A stretch of DNA of 38,398 bases, from NCBI GenBank assembly GCA_016204975.1, contig JACQJP010000002.1:1-38398 (forward strand), read 5' to 3'. Positions 22,574 through 29,797 of the stretch are shown here, piece after piece. This DNA comes from Elusimicrobiota bacterium (lineage in GTDB: Bacteria; Elusimicrobiota; Elusimicrobia; JACQJP01). A model generated the notes under the pieces. The model did not search any database. It worked only from the letters and a program-made list of their open reading frames with translations, and was not told where the DNA came from. The stretch's first letter is position 1, and every line of letters begins with the position of its first letter. Made by a program: the position numbers and the translations under genes.

Positions 22574-23958
22574 GGGTGGGGCTCCTTTGGTAAGATCGGG
22601 TCCATGGGAACCGTGTGATTGAGGAACTCCTGTTCCACAAAACCGGTGTGGACCTTCCCCCTCTGAAACGCCTCACACTCCAATATCCTGCGGTGAAGGG
22701 AAAGGGTCGTGTCGATGCCTGCGATTTGGAATTCCTCCAGCGCATTTCGTGCCCGGGCCAGGGCCGATCTTCGATCTTTCCCGCAGCAGATGAGCTTGGC
22801 GATCAGGCTGTCGTAATAGCTGGGGACACAGTAGCCCTCATACACATGTGTGTCCACTCGGACTCCTTGACCTGCGGGCGGGCGCCACTTGGAAACCCGG
22901 CCCGGGGAGGGAGAAAAATTCCTCTCCGGATTTTCGGCGTTGATGCGGTGCTCGATGGCGTGCCCCAGGATCTTCACGGGCCGGCGCCGCATGGGACGGC
23001 CCTGGGCGATACGAATCTGCTCGCAGACCAGGTCTATGCCGGTCACCATCTCCGTGACCGGATGCTCCACCTGCAGGCGGGAGTTTACCTCCATAAAATA
23101 GAATTTTCCTTCGGGGCTTAGGAGAAACTCCACCGTCCCCAAGTTGCTGTATCGGACGGCGCGCGCCACCCGGCAGGCCGCCTCCTGAAGCGAGCGGCGC
23201 AGGCGGGGCGAAACCGCCGGCGAGGGAGACTCCTCCACCAGCTTCTGGTGCTTGCGCTGCAGGGAGCAGTCCCTTTCGGGAAAGGCGAGGACGCGGCCTT
23301 CCAGATCGGCCGCGATCTGGATTTCCACATGGCGGGGTCTTTCCAGGTATCTCTCCAGATAGAGGGAGCCATCCCCGAAGGCGGCCTGGGCCTCGCGGCC
23401 GGCGGTTTCCCAGTCCGTCAAAAGCCCACGGGGGTCCCGCGTCAAACGTATTCCCCGCCCGCCCCCTCCTGCGGCGGCCTTGATCATCAAGGGATAGCCG
23501 ATCGAGGCGGCCAGCTTCTGAAGCGCGGCCTGGGAGAGGGTACGGAAGGCCCCCTCGGTTCCCGGAACCACCGGTACTCCGTTGGCCTTGGCCAGAACTC
23601 TGGCCACCGCCTTGTTTCCGGATTTTTCAATGGCCTCCTCCGTTGGGCCGATGAAGACCAACCCCGCCTCTCGGCAGGCCCTGGCAAAACGGGAATTTTC
23701 AGAAAGGAAACCGTAACCGGGATGCACCGCTTGCGCGCCGCTTAAACGGGCCGCGGAGAGGATTGCCTCCACGCAAAGGTAGCTCTGGGCGGAAGGCCCG
23801 GGGCCGATGCACCAAGCCTCATCCGCCAGGCGCAGATGCAGGGATTCCCGATCCGCCTCGGAGTAGATGGCCACCGTCTGAAGGCCCAGGCGGCGGCAGG
23901 CGCGGATCACCCGCACCGCGATCTCACCCCGGTTGGCCACTAAAACCTTTTTAAACAC
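22570..23958 (-). CDS. accC: Biotin carboxylase subunit of acetyl-CoA carboxylase
   Basis: Carboxylates biotin on its carrier protein using ATP and bicarbonate. The 462-residue product is a complete ATP-grasp enzyme: KVLVANRGEIAVRVIRACR at the N-terminus, HPGYGFLSEN, the glycine-rich loop IKAAAGGGGRGIRL, RHVEIQIAADLEG, FPERDCSLQRKHQKLVEESP, and the catalytic MEVNSRLQVEHPVTEM. AIEHRINAENP replaces the common AIECRINAEDP. Start GTG 23958 overlaps the end of the accB-like gene by eight bases. No accA or accD is in the window. All catalytic motifs I could check are intact, in contrast to the carrier gene beside it. Confidence 0.94.
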   Translation of the reverse strand: MFKKVLVANRGEIAVRVIRACRRLGLQTVAIYSEADRESLHLRLADEAWCIGPGPSAQSYLCVEAILSAARLSGAQAVHPGYGFLSENSRFARACREAGLVFIGPTEEAIEKSGNKAVARVLAKANGVPVVPGTEGAFRTLSQAALQKLAASIGYPLMIKAAAGGGGRGIRLTRDPRGLLTDWETAGREAQAAFGDGSLYLERYLERPRHVEIQIAADLEGRVLAFPERDCSLQRKHQKLVEESPSPAVSPRLRRSLQEAACRVARAVRYSNLGTVEFLLSPEGKFYFMEVNSRLQVEHPVTEMVTGIDLVCEQIRIAQGRPMRRRPVKILGHAIEHRINAENPERNFSPSPGRVSKWRPPAGQGVRVDTHVYEGYCVPSYYDSLIAKLICCGKDRRSALARARNALEEFQIAGIDTTLSLHRRILECEAFQRGKVHTGFVEQEFLNHTVPMDPILPKEPHP

Positions 23959-24346
23959 CCGTGGGAACCTCTATTAGAAACAAGGGTTGGCCGTAATGCA
24001 CCGCCTCCCCTTCCTGGATCAAAACCCTGCGGAGCCTTCCCGCAGCGGGGCTTTCCACCGGTATGACCTTGCGGCCCATCTCGATCCACCCGAGTTTTTC
24101 GCCTTTTTTCAAATCCCTGCCTTCCGTATCGTCGCAGCCGGGGTACCCCGGTTTTCCCAGCCGGAAAACCCCCACCGCAGGGGAGGCCACGGCCCTCCAG
24201 GGCTTGGAGGGCAGGCGGGTCCCGGAGGAGGAGAGCTCCTGCGACTTTTTAAAGTGAAAGCGCTCCTGGCCCTTTTCCCAGTAGACCTCCATCAGATCGG
24301 TGGAGTCAATGAAATCTATGATTTGCTTCGCTTGTGAAAGGTCCAT
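23951..24346 (-). CDS. accB: AccB-like biotin carrier protein lacking the biotin lysine
   Basis: A 131-residue BCCP-like protein. The N-terminal helix (MDLSQAKQIIDFIDSTDLME, 1-20) and a Pro/Ser linker precede the biotinyl/lipoyl-type domain (53-128): SPAVGVFRLG, then GEKLGWIEMGRKVIPVESPA (82-101) and EAVHYGQPLFLIE. In the standard fold the turn reads E-A-M-K-M/L. Here it reads E89-M90-G91-R92-K93, so Arg92 (24071-24073) occupies the biotin position and the only Lys is shifted by one. The usual biotin ligase target is therefore absent or altered. It is coupled to accC by an 8-base overlap. It may be an unmodified regulatory paralog, as plant BADC proteins are, or a carrier with an unusual site. 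Confidence 0.82.
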   Translation of the reverse strand: MDLSQAKQIIDFIDSTDLMEVYWEKGQERFHFKKSQELSSSGTRLPSKPWRAVASPAVGVFRLGKPGYPGCDDTEGRDLKKGEKLGWIEMGRKVIPVESPAAGRLRRVLIQEGEAVHYGQPLFLIEVPTGV

Positions 24347-24358
24347 AGCGAGGAACGG

Positions 24359-24790
24359 CTACCTTTCCGGCCGGAACCTTTTGAACGGGAACGGAAGAAT
24401 CTCCGGCACCGTCTTGCGAGAGAAGGCCTTCCGGCCGTTCGACCGGACGCTTAAAAGCAAAAGCTCCGCCCTGGGGCCGAACTCCTGCAAAACCTGTCGG
24501 CAGGCTCCACAAGACTCTACCTCCCGGCCCACAATGGCGATTTTTTTAATCCGTCTTTCCCCGCAGCTGAGAGCATTGAAGATGGCCACGCGCTCCGCGC
24601 AGCAGGTCAGCCCAAAGGAGACATTCTCCACGTTGCAGCCCTCATAAATTCTCCCTGAGGAGGCCAGGACCGCCGCGCCCACCGGATAGCGGGAATAGGG
24701 GCAATAGGCCTTTTTGCGGCATTCTGTGGCGCGTCGAAGGAGCTGCCTTTCCAGCGAGCTCAGCACGACGTCGTGCGCGAGAATACCCAT
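24359..24790 (-). CDS. cdd: Cytidine deaminase
   Basis: Deaminates cytidine or deoxycytidine to uridine in pyrimidine salvage. The 143-residue, homotetramer-type enzyme has AYCPYSRYPVGAAVL (28-42), GCNVENVSFGLTCCAERVAI (51-70) and SCGACRQVLQEFG (93-105). Predicted zinc ligands are C64, C94 and C97; E66 is the catalytic acid. Ser93 replaces the usual Pro of PCGxCRQ. The ATG directly abuts the mtnP stop, and 12 bases separate its stop from the accB-like gene. Confidence 0.93.
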   Translation of the reverse strand: MGILAHDVVLSSLERQLLRRATECRKKAYCPYSRYPVGAAVLASSGRIYEGCNVENVSFGLTCCAERVAIFNALSCGERRIKKIAIVGREVESCGACRQVLQEFGPRAELLLLSVRSNGRKAFSRKTVPEILPFPFKRFRPER

Positions 24791-25660
24791 CTAGCTTCTC
24801 CGGGGGGAGGGTTTCAGATGCCTGCCGATCAGAAGCTCGAGTTTCCGACGGGCGGCAGGGGCCATGGCCTGCGCCCGGGTAAAGACGGCGTTCGCCAGGG
24901 CCTGACCGCAGCCGCAGCTTCTGGGCAGGCCGGCCACCCTGGGTAAAGCGGTCCGGATGAGCTTCTGGACGTTACGAACGTTGACACTGAGATTTTCCAG
25001 CACCTTCTCCATGGTCACCTCTTCCCCATCCTTCCAGACGTCGTAATCGGTTACCAGCGAGATGCTGGAGTAGCACAGCTGGGCCTCCCGGGCGAGCTTC
25101 GCCTCCGGAGCGGCGGTCATTCCGATCACGGAGTATCCCGCGCGCCGGTGGTCCTGGGATTCTGCGCGGGTGGAGAAGGCCGGTCCCTCGATGCAGACGT
25201 AGGTTCCCCCCGCATGGGCCGAGAAGCCCAGCCGGCTAGCCTCTTCGTAAAGAACTCCAGACAGCTCCCGGCAGAAGGGATCCGCCAAACCGACGTGCCC
25301 CACGATCCCTCCTCCGAAGAAGGTGGATATCCGCCTGGTCTTGTCCACCAGCTGATCCGGGAAGACGATATGCCGAGGCGCCAGCTCCTCCTTCAAAGAG
25401 CCCACCGCCGCCACCGAGAGGACCCGCTCCACCCCCAAGGACTTGAAGGCATACAGGTTGGCCCGCGCGTTGATCTCGGAGGGTAAGAGGCGATGACCGC
25501 TGCCATGCCGAGGCAGAAAGGCGAAGCGGACGCCGTCCAACTCCCCGATCTGAATCTCATCCGAGGGGGAGCCGAAGGGAGTCTTGGCCTTCACCCGCTC
25601 CAGGGGGCGGACCCCTTCGAAGCAGTAGAGACCGCTCCCTCCCAAGACCCCGATTCGCAC
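24791..25660 (-). CDS. mtnP: S-methyl-5'-thioadenosine phosphorylase
   Basis: Cleaves methylthioadenosine with phosphate to adenine and methylthioribose 1-phosphate. Motifs: IGVLGGSGLY near the N-terminus, PRHGSGHRLLPSEINARANL, VAAVGSLKEEL, HVGLADPFC, and GMTAAPEAKLAREAQLCYSS with LVTDYDVWKDGEEVT, which are characteristic of MTA rather than inosine/guanosine phosphorylases. Length with GTG 25660 is 289 residues, as usual. An in-frame TTG at 25714 would place the probable -10 TATAAT (25703-25698) inside the gene, so GTG is preferred, although neither start has a strong ribosome site. First gene of the ten-gene run. Confidence 0.9.
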   Translation of the reverse strand: MRIGVLGGSGLYCFEGVRPLERVKAKTPFGSPSDEIQIGELDGVRFAFLPRHGSGHRLLPSEINARANLYAFKSLGVERVLSVAAVGSLKEELAPRHIVFPDQLVDKTRRISTFFGGGIVGHVGLADPFCRELSGVLYEEASRLGFSAHAGGTYVCIEGPAFSTRAESQDHRRAGYSVIGMTAAPEAKLAREAQLCYSSISLVTDYDVWKDGEEVTMEKVLENLSVNVRNVQKLIRTALPRVAGLPRSCGCGQALANAVFTRAQAMAPAARRKLELLIGRHLKPSPRRS

Positions 25661-25697
25661 GGAAGGAGGCTTGTCTCGTCGCTTGTGCACTGGGCAG

Positions 25698-25748
25698 ATT
25701 ATATCAAAAAACAAGTTTTTTCATCCTTTTCCCACTTTTTGATAGAAT
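25698..25748. promoter_or_regulatory. Mirror-image divergent promoters
   Basis: TATCAAAAA (25702-25710) and TTTTTGATA (25736-25744) are a perfect inverted repeat. On the minus strand TTTTTGATATAAT contains the -10 TATAAT (25703-25698), about 38 bases before the mtnP GTG. On the plus strand TTTTTGATAGAAT contains TAGAAT (25743-25748), about 43 bases before the SDR ATG. A second palindrome, AAAAAACAAGTTTTTT (25706-25721), lies between. No good -35 is visible for either. A very strong ribosome site (AGGAGGT, 25778-25784) follows for the plus-strand gene. Confidence 0.5.
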
Positions 25749-25790
25749 GCTTGCGGCAGCGGCAACCTGCTGATCTGAGGAGGTGGTGGG

Positions 25791-26735
25791 ATGACGAAAT
25801 CCCTGATTACCGGCGTGACCGGCCTCATCGGCTCGCACCTGGCGGAGTTTCTTTTACGCAAGGGGCACCGGGTTTGGGGGCTCTACCTCAAAACCCACCC
25901 CATGCATGTCCCCGTCCTGAGAGACAAGAAAATCCACTACATTCTGTGCGATTTAAACTCCAAGCGCAGGCTGCAAAATCTGATCCTTAGGATACGTCCG
26001 CGGTACCTGTTCCATCTAGGAGCACAATCTTATGTGCGCCCTTCCTGGGAGGACCCGGAATATACGCTGCGCACCAACATCTTAAGCACCCTCTGGATTC
26101 TGGAAGCCGCTCGCAGGCTGCGTCCTTCTCCCACGGTGGTTTTGGCCAGCTCCTCCGCCGAATACGGCTCGAATCTCCCCTCCGAGGTCCCGATTCGGGA
26201 AAACAAGGAGTTTCGCCCCTCCTCTCCTTATGCCGTCAGCAAGGTGGCCTCCGATATGTTGGGGTATCTCTATGCCCAGGCCTATCCCCTGCGCATCCTG
26301 CGCGCCCGCTACTTCAACACCACCGGTCCCCGCAAGGTGGCCGATGCCTGCTCGGATTTTGCCTTCCGGATCGCCCAGGCGGAGAAGAGGTCCTTCTCCA
26401 AAATCCCCGTGGGCAACCTCCGGCCCATCCGGGACATCACTGATGTCCGGGATGTGGTCCGCGCCACCTGGCTTATCGCCCAGAAGGGAAAAAACGGCGA
26501 GGCCTACAACGTCTGTTCCGGGAGGGCCATCTCGGTGGGCAGGATTTTGAAAATATTGCTTTCCTTGTCCAAAGGCAAGATCCACATCTTCAGGGATTCA
26601 AAACTCCTCCGTAGGATGGACGATCCTATTTTTGTGGGTGATTGTGCCAAGCTGCGAAAATTGGGTTGGAGGCCCCGCATTCCCATCCAACAAACTCTGA
26701 AAGACTTGCTGAACTTCTGGAGGCAGAGGGTGTAG
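25791..26735 (+). CDS. NDP-sugar SDR, GDP-heptose/GDP-mannose dehydratase or reductase
   Basis: An extended short-chain dehydrogenase of 314 residues. The NAD(P) loop is GVTGLIGSHL (8-17). The catalytic Tyr-Lys pair is Y147/K151 in SPYAVSKVASDM, and substrate-site motifs include GNLRPIRDITDVRDVVRATW and YNVCSGRAISV. These resemble GDP-mannose 4,6-dehydratase and still more GDP-6-deoxy-4-keto-hexose reductase (Rmd). Located next to hddC, hddA and gmhA, it may act on GDP-heptose, like the DmhA/DmhB enzymes of 6-deoxyheptose pathways. The SSSAEYG stretch (120-126) is one residue tighter than the family's usual SxExYG. AGGAGGT precedes the ATG by six bases; the next gene starts one base after its stop. 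Confidence 0.85.
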   Translation: MTKSLITGVTGLIGSHLAEFLLRKGHRVWGLYLKTHPMHVPVLRDKKIHYILCDLNSKRRLQNLILRIRPRYLFHLGAQSYVRPSWEDPEYTLRTNILSTLWILEAARRLRPSPTVVLASSSAEYGSNLPSEVPIRENKEFRPSSPYAVSKVASDMLGYLYAQAYPLRILRARYFNTTGPRKVADACSDFAFRIAQAEKRSFSKIPVGNLRPIRDITDVRDVVRATWLIAQKGKNGEAYNVCSGRAISVGRILKILLSLSKGKIHIFRDSKLLRRMDDPIFVGDCAKLRKLGWRPRIPIQQTLKDLLNFWRQRV

Positions 26736-26736
26736 A

Positions 26737-27462
26737 ATGGTTGCGGTCATCGTGGCGGGGGGAAGGGGAGAAAGAATGCGGGCCCTGGCGCGCGGAATTC
26801 CTAAGCCGATGCTGCCCATAAACGGCCGACCCCTCCTGGAACACCAGCTGCGGTGGCTTCGCAAAAATGGCTTTCGCCGCATCTTTCTATGTCTGGGCTA
26901 CCGGGGCAACAGCATCCGCCGGCATTTTAAAGATGGCGGGGCCTGGGGGGTATGCCTGCGGTACCGCTTGGAAAAGCGCCCCCTGGGGACGGCAGGCTGT
27001 GTGAGACCGCTCTCTTCACAACTTCGCCGGAGCTTCTTGGTGGTCTACGGGGATCTCTATGCCCGTATGGGCCTCGATGCGCTGCAGTGTGCCCACCAAA
27101 AAAACCGGCGGGACCCCCGCTGCCTCGGGACGCTGGTTTTAAAGAATACCGACCATCCCTCAGACAGTGATCTGGCGGCAGTCAATTCCCGGGGCCGGAT
27201 CCTCCGTTTTTTCAATAAACCCCATGCCCATCCGCCCCGGACCCGCCTGGCCAACGCGGCGGTCTATCTCCTGGAACCCAAAATCTGTTCGCTCATTCCC
27301 AGCGGGCGCTCCTCGGATTTCGCCCGGGACATCTTTCCCAATGCCCTGGCCCGGGGGCATCGGCTTTATGGGCACCGCACCCGAGGACTGCTTCAGGACA
27401 TTGGGACCCCGGGACGCTATCGGGAGGCGCAGAAGACGGCACAGAGGAGGGGTTTGGGGTGA
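26737..27462 (+). CDS. hddC: Heptose 1-phosphate guanylyltransferase, HddC-like
   Basis: A 241-residue nucleotidyltransferase with VIVAGGRGERMRALARGIPK and the sugar-site PKPMLPINGRPLLEH, VYGDLYAR (metal-binding Asp), FFNKPHA and RLANAAVYLLEP, and a final LLQDIGTPGRYREA. This is the standard sugar-1-phosphate nucleotidyltransferase fold. The guanylyl and heptose specificity is inferred from position between an Rmd/GMD-like SDR and hddA. A mannose-1-phosphate guanylyltransferase is the main alternative. The start lies one base after the SDR stop; the stop overlaps hddA (GTGA). Confidence 0.82.
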   Translation: MVAVIVAGGRGERMRALARGIPKPMLPINGRPLLEHQLRWLRKNGFRRIFLCLGYRGNSIRRHFKDGGAWGVCLRYRLEKRPLGTAGCVRPLSSQLRRSFLVVYGDLYARMGLDALQCAHQKNRRDPRCLGTLVLKNTDHPSDSDLAAVNSRGRILRFFNKPHAHPPRTRLANAAVYLLEPKICSLIPSGRSSDFARDIFPNALARGHRLYGHRTRGLLQDIGTPGRYREAQKTAQRRGLG

Positions 27463-28445
27463 TTATTTCCAAAACCCCCTTTCGCATCAGCTTCGCCGGG
27501 GGCGGCACGGATCTTTCGGCCTTCTACGAGGAGGTGCCGGGGGCGGTGGTCTCCACCGCCGTCAATAAGTATATGTACCTGACCGTCAACCACTACCTGG
27601 AGCCCAAATATCTATTGAAATATTCCAAGACGGAGCTTGTGGGCCGTCCGGAACAGGTCCAGCACCCCATCCTCCGGGAGGTCCTTATGCTTCTGAAGGT
27701 CCCCCCCCATATCGAGATCACCTCTATGGCGGACATCCCGGGGGGCACCGGCCTGGGTTCCTCCAGCAGCTTCACGGTGGGTCTGCTGCATGCCCTGCAT
27801 GCCTATGGGGGGCAGTTTCAATCCTCGGAGGAGCTGGCCCGTCAAGCCTGCGAGGTGGAGATCGAGAAGCTTGGGGAGCCCATCGGCAAGCAGGACCAGT
27901 ACATCGCCGCCTACGGGGGACTGGAATTCATACAGTTTAATCCGGATGGGTCGGTCTTCGTTAGCCCCATCATCTGCTCCCCTGCCACCAAAGAGGCGCT
28001 CCAGATGCGGCTGCTCCTTTTCTACACCGGGAAAAAAAGGAGCGCCGCCAGCATCCTCACCCAGCAAAAAGAAGACACCGGAAAGAAAAAAGAAATCCTG
28101 AAAAAAATACTGCAACTGGCGCAGGACCTGCGTTGTGAACTCCAGAAGGATCATCCCGAAGCGCTGGGCGAGATTTTGAAGGCGGGCTGGAGCTATAAAA
28201 AGCAAGTTGCCAGCAAGGTTTCCGCTCCGGAGATTGACCAGGCCTACGAGGCGGCGCTGCGGGCAGGGGCGGCGGGGGGAAAAATTTTGGGAGCTGGCGG
28301 GGGGGGATTTCTTCTGTTATACTGTGACGAAAATAGACAGGAAGCGGTCCGCCGAGCCCTAGAACCCGCCCTTAAAAAAATTCCCTTTCAACTGGAGCCC
28401 CAAGGGAGCAAGATCATCTATGTGGAGCCGGAGCAGGTGGAGTAA
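27459..28445 (+). CDS. hddA: D-glycero-alpha-D-manno-heptose 7-phosphate kinase
   Basis: A GHMP kinase that phosphorylates C1 of heptose 7-phosphate on the way to GDP-heptose. The 328-residue product starts KTPFRISFAGGGTDLSAFYE, has the ATP loop IPGGTGLGSSSSFTVG (93-108), then GKQDQYIAAYGGLEFIQF and the C-terminal GGKILGAGGGGFLLLYC. All are typical of HddA and related kinases. Start GTG 27459 overlaps the hddC stop (GTGA). The GmhA paralog follows after six bases. A fucokinase-type activity is possible but less likely in this context. Confidence 0.9.
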   Translation: MIISKTPFRISFAGGGTDLSAFYEEVPGAVVSTAVNKYMYLTVNHYLEPKYLLKYSKTELVGRPEQVQHPILREVLMLLKVPPHIEITSMADIPGGTGLGSSSSFTVGLLHALHAYGGQFQSSEELARQACEVEIEKLGEPIGKQDQYIAAYGGLEFIQFNPDGSVFVSPIICSPATKEALQMRLLLFYTGKKRSAASILTQQKEDTGKKKEILKKILQLAQDLRCELQKDHPEALGEILKAGWSYKKQVASKVSAPEIDQAYEAALRAGAAGGKILGAGGGGFLLLYCDENRQEAVRRALEPALKKIPFQLEPQGSKIIYVEPEQVE

Positions 28446-28451
28446 TTAACC

Positions 28452-29030
28452 ATGGAGAGTGTGGAAGCGGAAGCTAAAAAATATTGGTCCGAGTTGAAGT
28501 CCTGCGCGGACAAAATTGACTTGGCCGCATTGGAAAAAATCGTGCGCCTCTTTCAGGAGACCTATGCGCAGGGGGGGAACGTCTATGTGATGGGCAATGG
28601 GGGGTCGGCGACCACCGCCTCACATCTGGCCTGTGACTTAAACAAAACCGCCTCCAGCCCCGGAAAGAAACGCTTCAAGGTGGTCGCCTTAAACGACAAC
28701 ATCCCGGTGATGCTGGCCATCGGCAACGATATCCACTTCGAGCAGATCTTCGCAGAGCAGCTGCGGAATTTTTTGACCTCGCAAGACGCCCTCCTATTTC
28801 TTTCCGGCAGCGGAAACTCCCCCAACGTGCTGAAAGCGGCGGAGCTGGCCCGCGCCCTCGGCTCCAAGACGGCGGCCTTCCTGGGATTTCGCGGAGGCAG
28901 GCTCAAGGCCTTGGTGGACTATCCCCTGGTCATTGAGAGCGATCACTACGGCATCATTGAGGATCTCCACCTCTCCCTCTGCCACTTCCTGACCTTTTAT
29001 TTTAAAAAGGCGATCGCGCAACAACCATGA
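28452..29030 (+). CDS. gmhA: SIS-domain phosphoheptose isomerase, copy 2
   Basis: A 192-residue SIS protein related to GmhA: VYVMGNGGSATTASHLACDL (44-63), LSGSGNSPNVLKAAELARAL, and IIEDLHLSLCHFLTFYF. The His equivalent to the GmhA catalytic His is present (H173), but the catalytic Glu is Asp62. It also lacks the ERIQE signature of copy 1. Position right after hddA suggests it supplies heptose 7-phosphate to the GDP branch, or acts on a related ketose phosphate. GGAG lies before the ATG. Its stop overlaps a 13-codon frame of no evident value. Confidence 0.82.
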   Translation: MESVEAEAKKYWSELKSCADKIDLAALEKIVRLFQETYAQGGNVYVMGNGGSATTASHLACDLNKTASSPGKKRFKVVALNDNIPVMLAIGNDIHFEQIFAEQLRNFLTSQDALLFLSGSGNSPNVLKAAELARALGSKTAAFLGFRGGRLKALVDYPLVIESDHYGIIEDLHLSLCHFLTFYFKKAIAQQP

Positions 29031-29068
29031 GAAACCGGCAGGGCGCCTCAGAGAAGTCCGGCGACTGA

Positions 29069-29797
29069 ATGAGGCTTTCGATCCTGATTCCCATCTACAA
29101 TGAACGCGCTACCGTCTCCAAAATTCTGGACCAGATCCTGGCTCAGCCGCTGCCCGGTGGCCTGGAGAAGGAGTTGATTCTTATAGAAAGCGGTTCTGCG
29201 GATGGGACCCGCCGGATCGTGGAGGGCTACCGCAGCCGGCCGGGCGTCAAGATCATCTATGAGGACCGGCCCAGGGGCAAAGGGGCCGCCTTGCGGCGCG
29301 CCATTCCGGAAGCCACAGGCGAGATCCTCCTGATTCAGGACGCAGACCTTGAATACACCCCGGAGGATTATCCGGCGGTTTTGGAGCCGATTCTGTCGGG
29401 ACGCGCGGATGCCGTCTATGGATCGCGCATCCTGGGGCATGGCCACTGGCAGTTTCGAAAATACAAAGGGATCTATCGTCTATTCGCCCTGGCAATCAAC
29501 GTGGGGGGGCTCCTCTACACCAAGCTCTTCAACCTCCTCTATGGGGCGCGCTTTACCGATGCCGCCACGATGTATAAGGTGGTGAAGGCGGATATTTTAA
29601 AATCCTTCCACCTCACCCGGAATTATTTTGATCTGGACTGGGAGATCACCGCGAAACTGGTGAAGGCGGGCTGCCGCATCGAGGAGGTTCCGGTGCGCTA
29701 CAGCGCCCGCTCCCACCGGGAGGGGAAAAAGATACGATTTTTCCGGGACGGCCTCACGGTTTTTTGGTCCATCCTGCGCTTCCGTTTTTCGGCATGA
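29069..29797 (+). CDS. Family 2 glycosyltransferase, DPM1-like
   Basis: A 242-residue GT-A enzyme: LSILIPIYNERATVSKILDQ (3-22), RGKGAALRRAIPEATGE (69-84) and the DxD motif QDADLEY (90-96). GSRILGHGHWQFRKYKG and DAATMYKVVKADIL are typical of the dolichyl/undecaprenyl-phosphate mannose or glucose synthase group. It lacks membrane helices beyond a hydrophobic central stretch (LFALAINVGGLLYTKLFNLL), so it is probably membrane-associated and may make the lipid-linked sugar used by the GT-C enzymes downstream. Its stop overlaps the oxidoreductase start (ATGA). Confidence 0.88.
   Translation: MRLSILIPIYNERATVSKILDQILAQPLPGGLEKELILIESGSADGTRRIVEGYRSRPGVKIIYEDRPRGKGAALRRAIPEATGEILLIQDADLEYTPEDYPAVLEPILSGRADAVYGSRILGHGHWQFRKYKGIYRLFALAINVGGLLYTKLFNLLYGARFTDAATMYKVVKADILKSFHLTRNYFDLDWEITAKLVKAGCRIEEVPVRYSARSHREGKKIRFFRDGLTVFWSILRFRFSA

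Noticed and set aside
22570-23958. Possible loss of function in accC, given the odd accB
   Set aside because: All checked ATP-grasp and carboxylase motifs (GGGGRGIRL, RDCSLQRKHQK, EVNSRLQVEHPVTE) are intact.
29027-29068. 13-codon frame joined by ATGA to gmhA copy 2 and abutting the GT2 start
   Set aside because: Too short and without features; probably just the spacer, although translational relay cannot be excluded.
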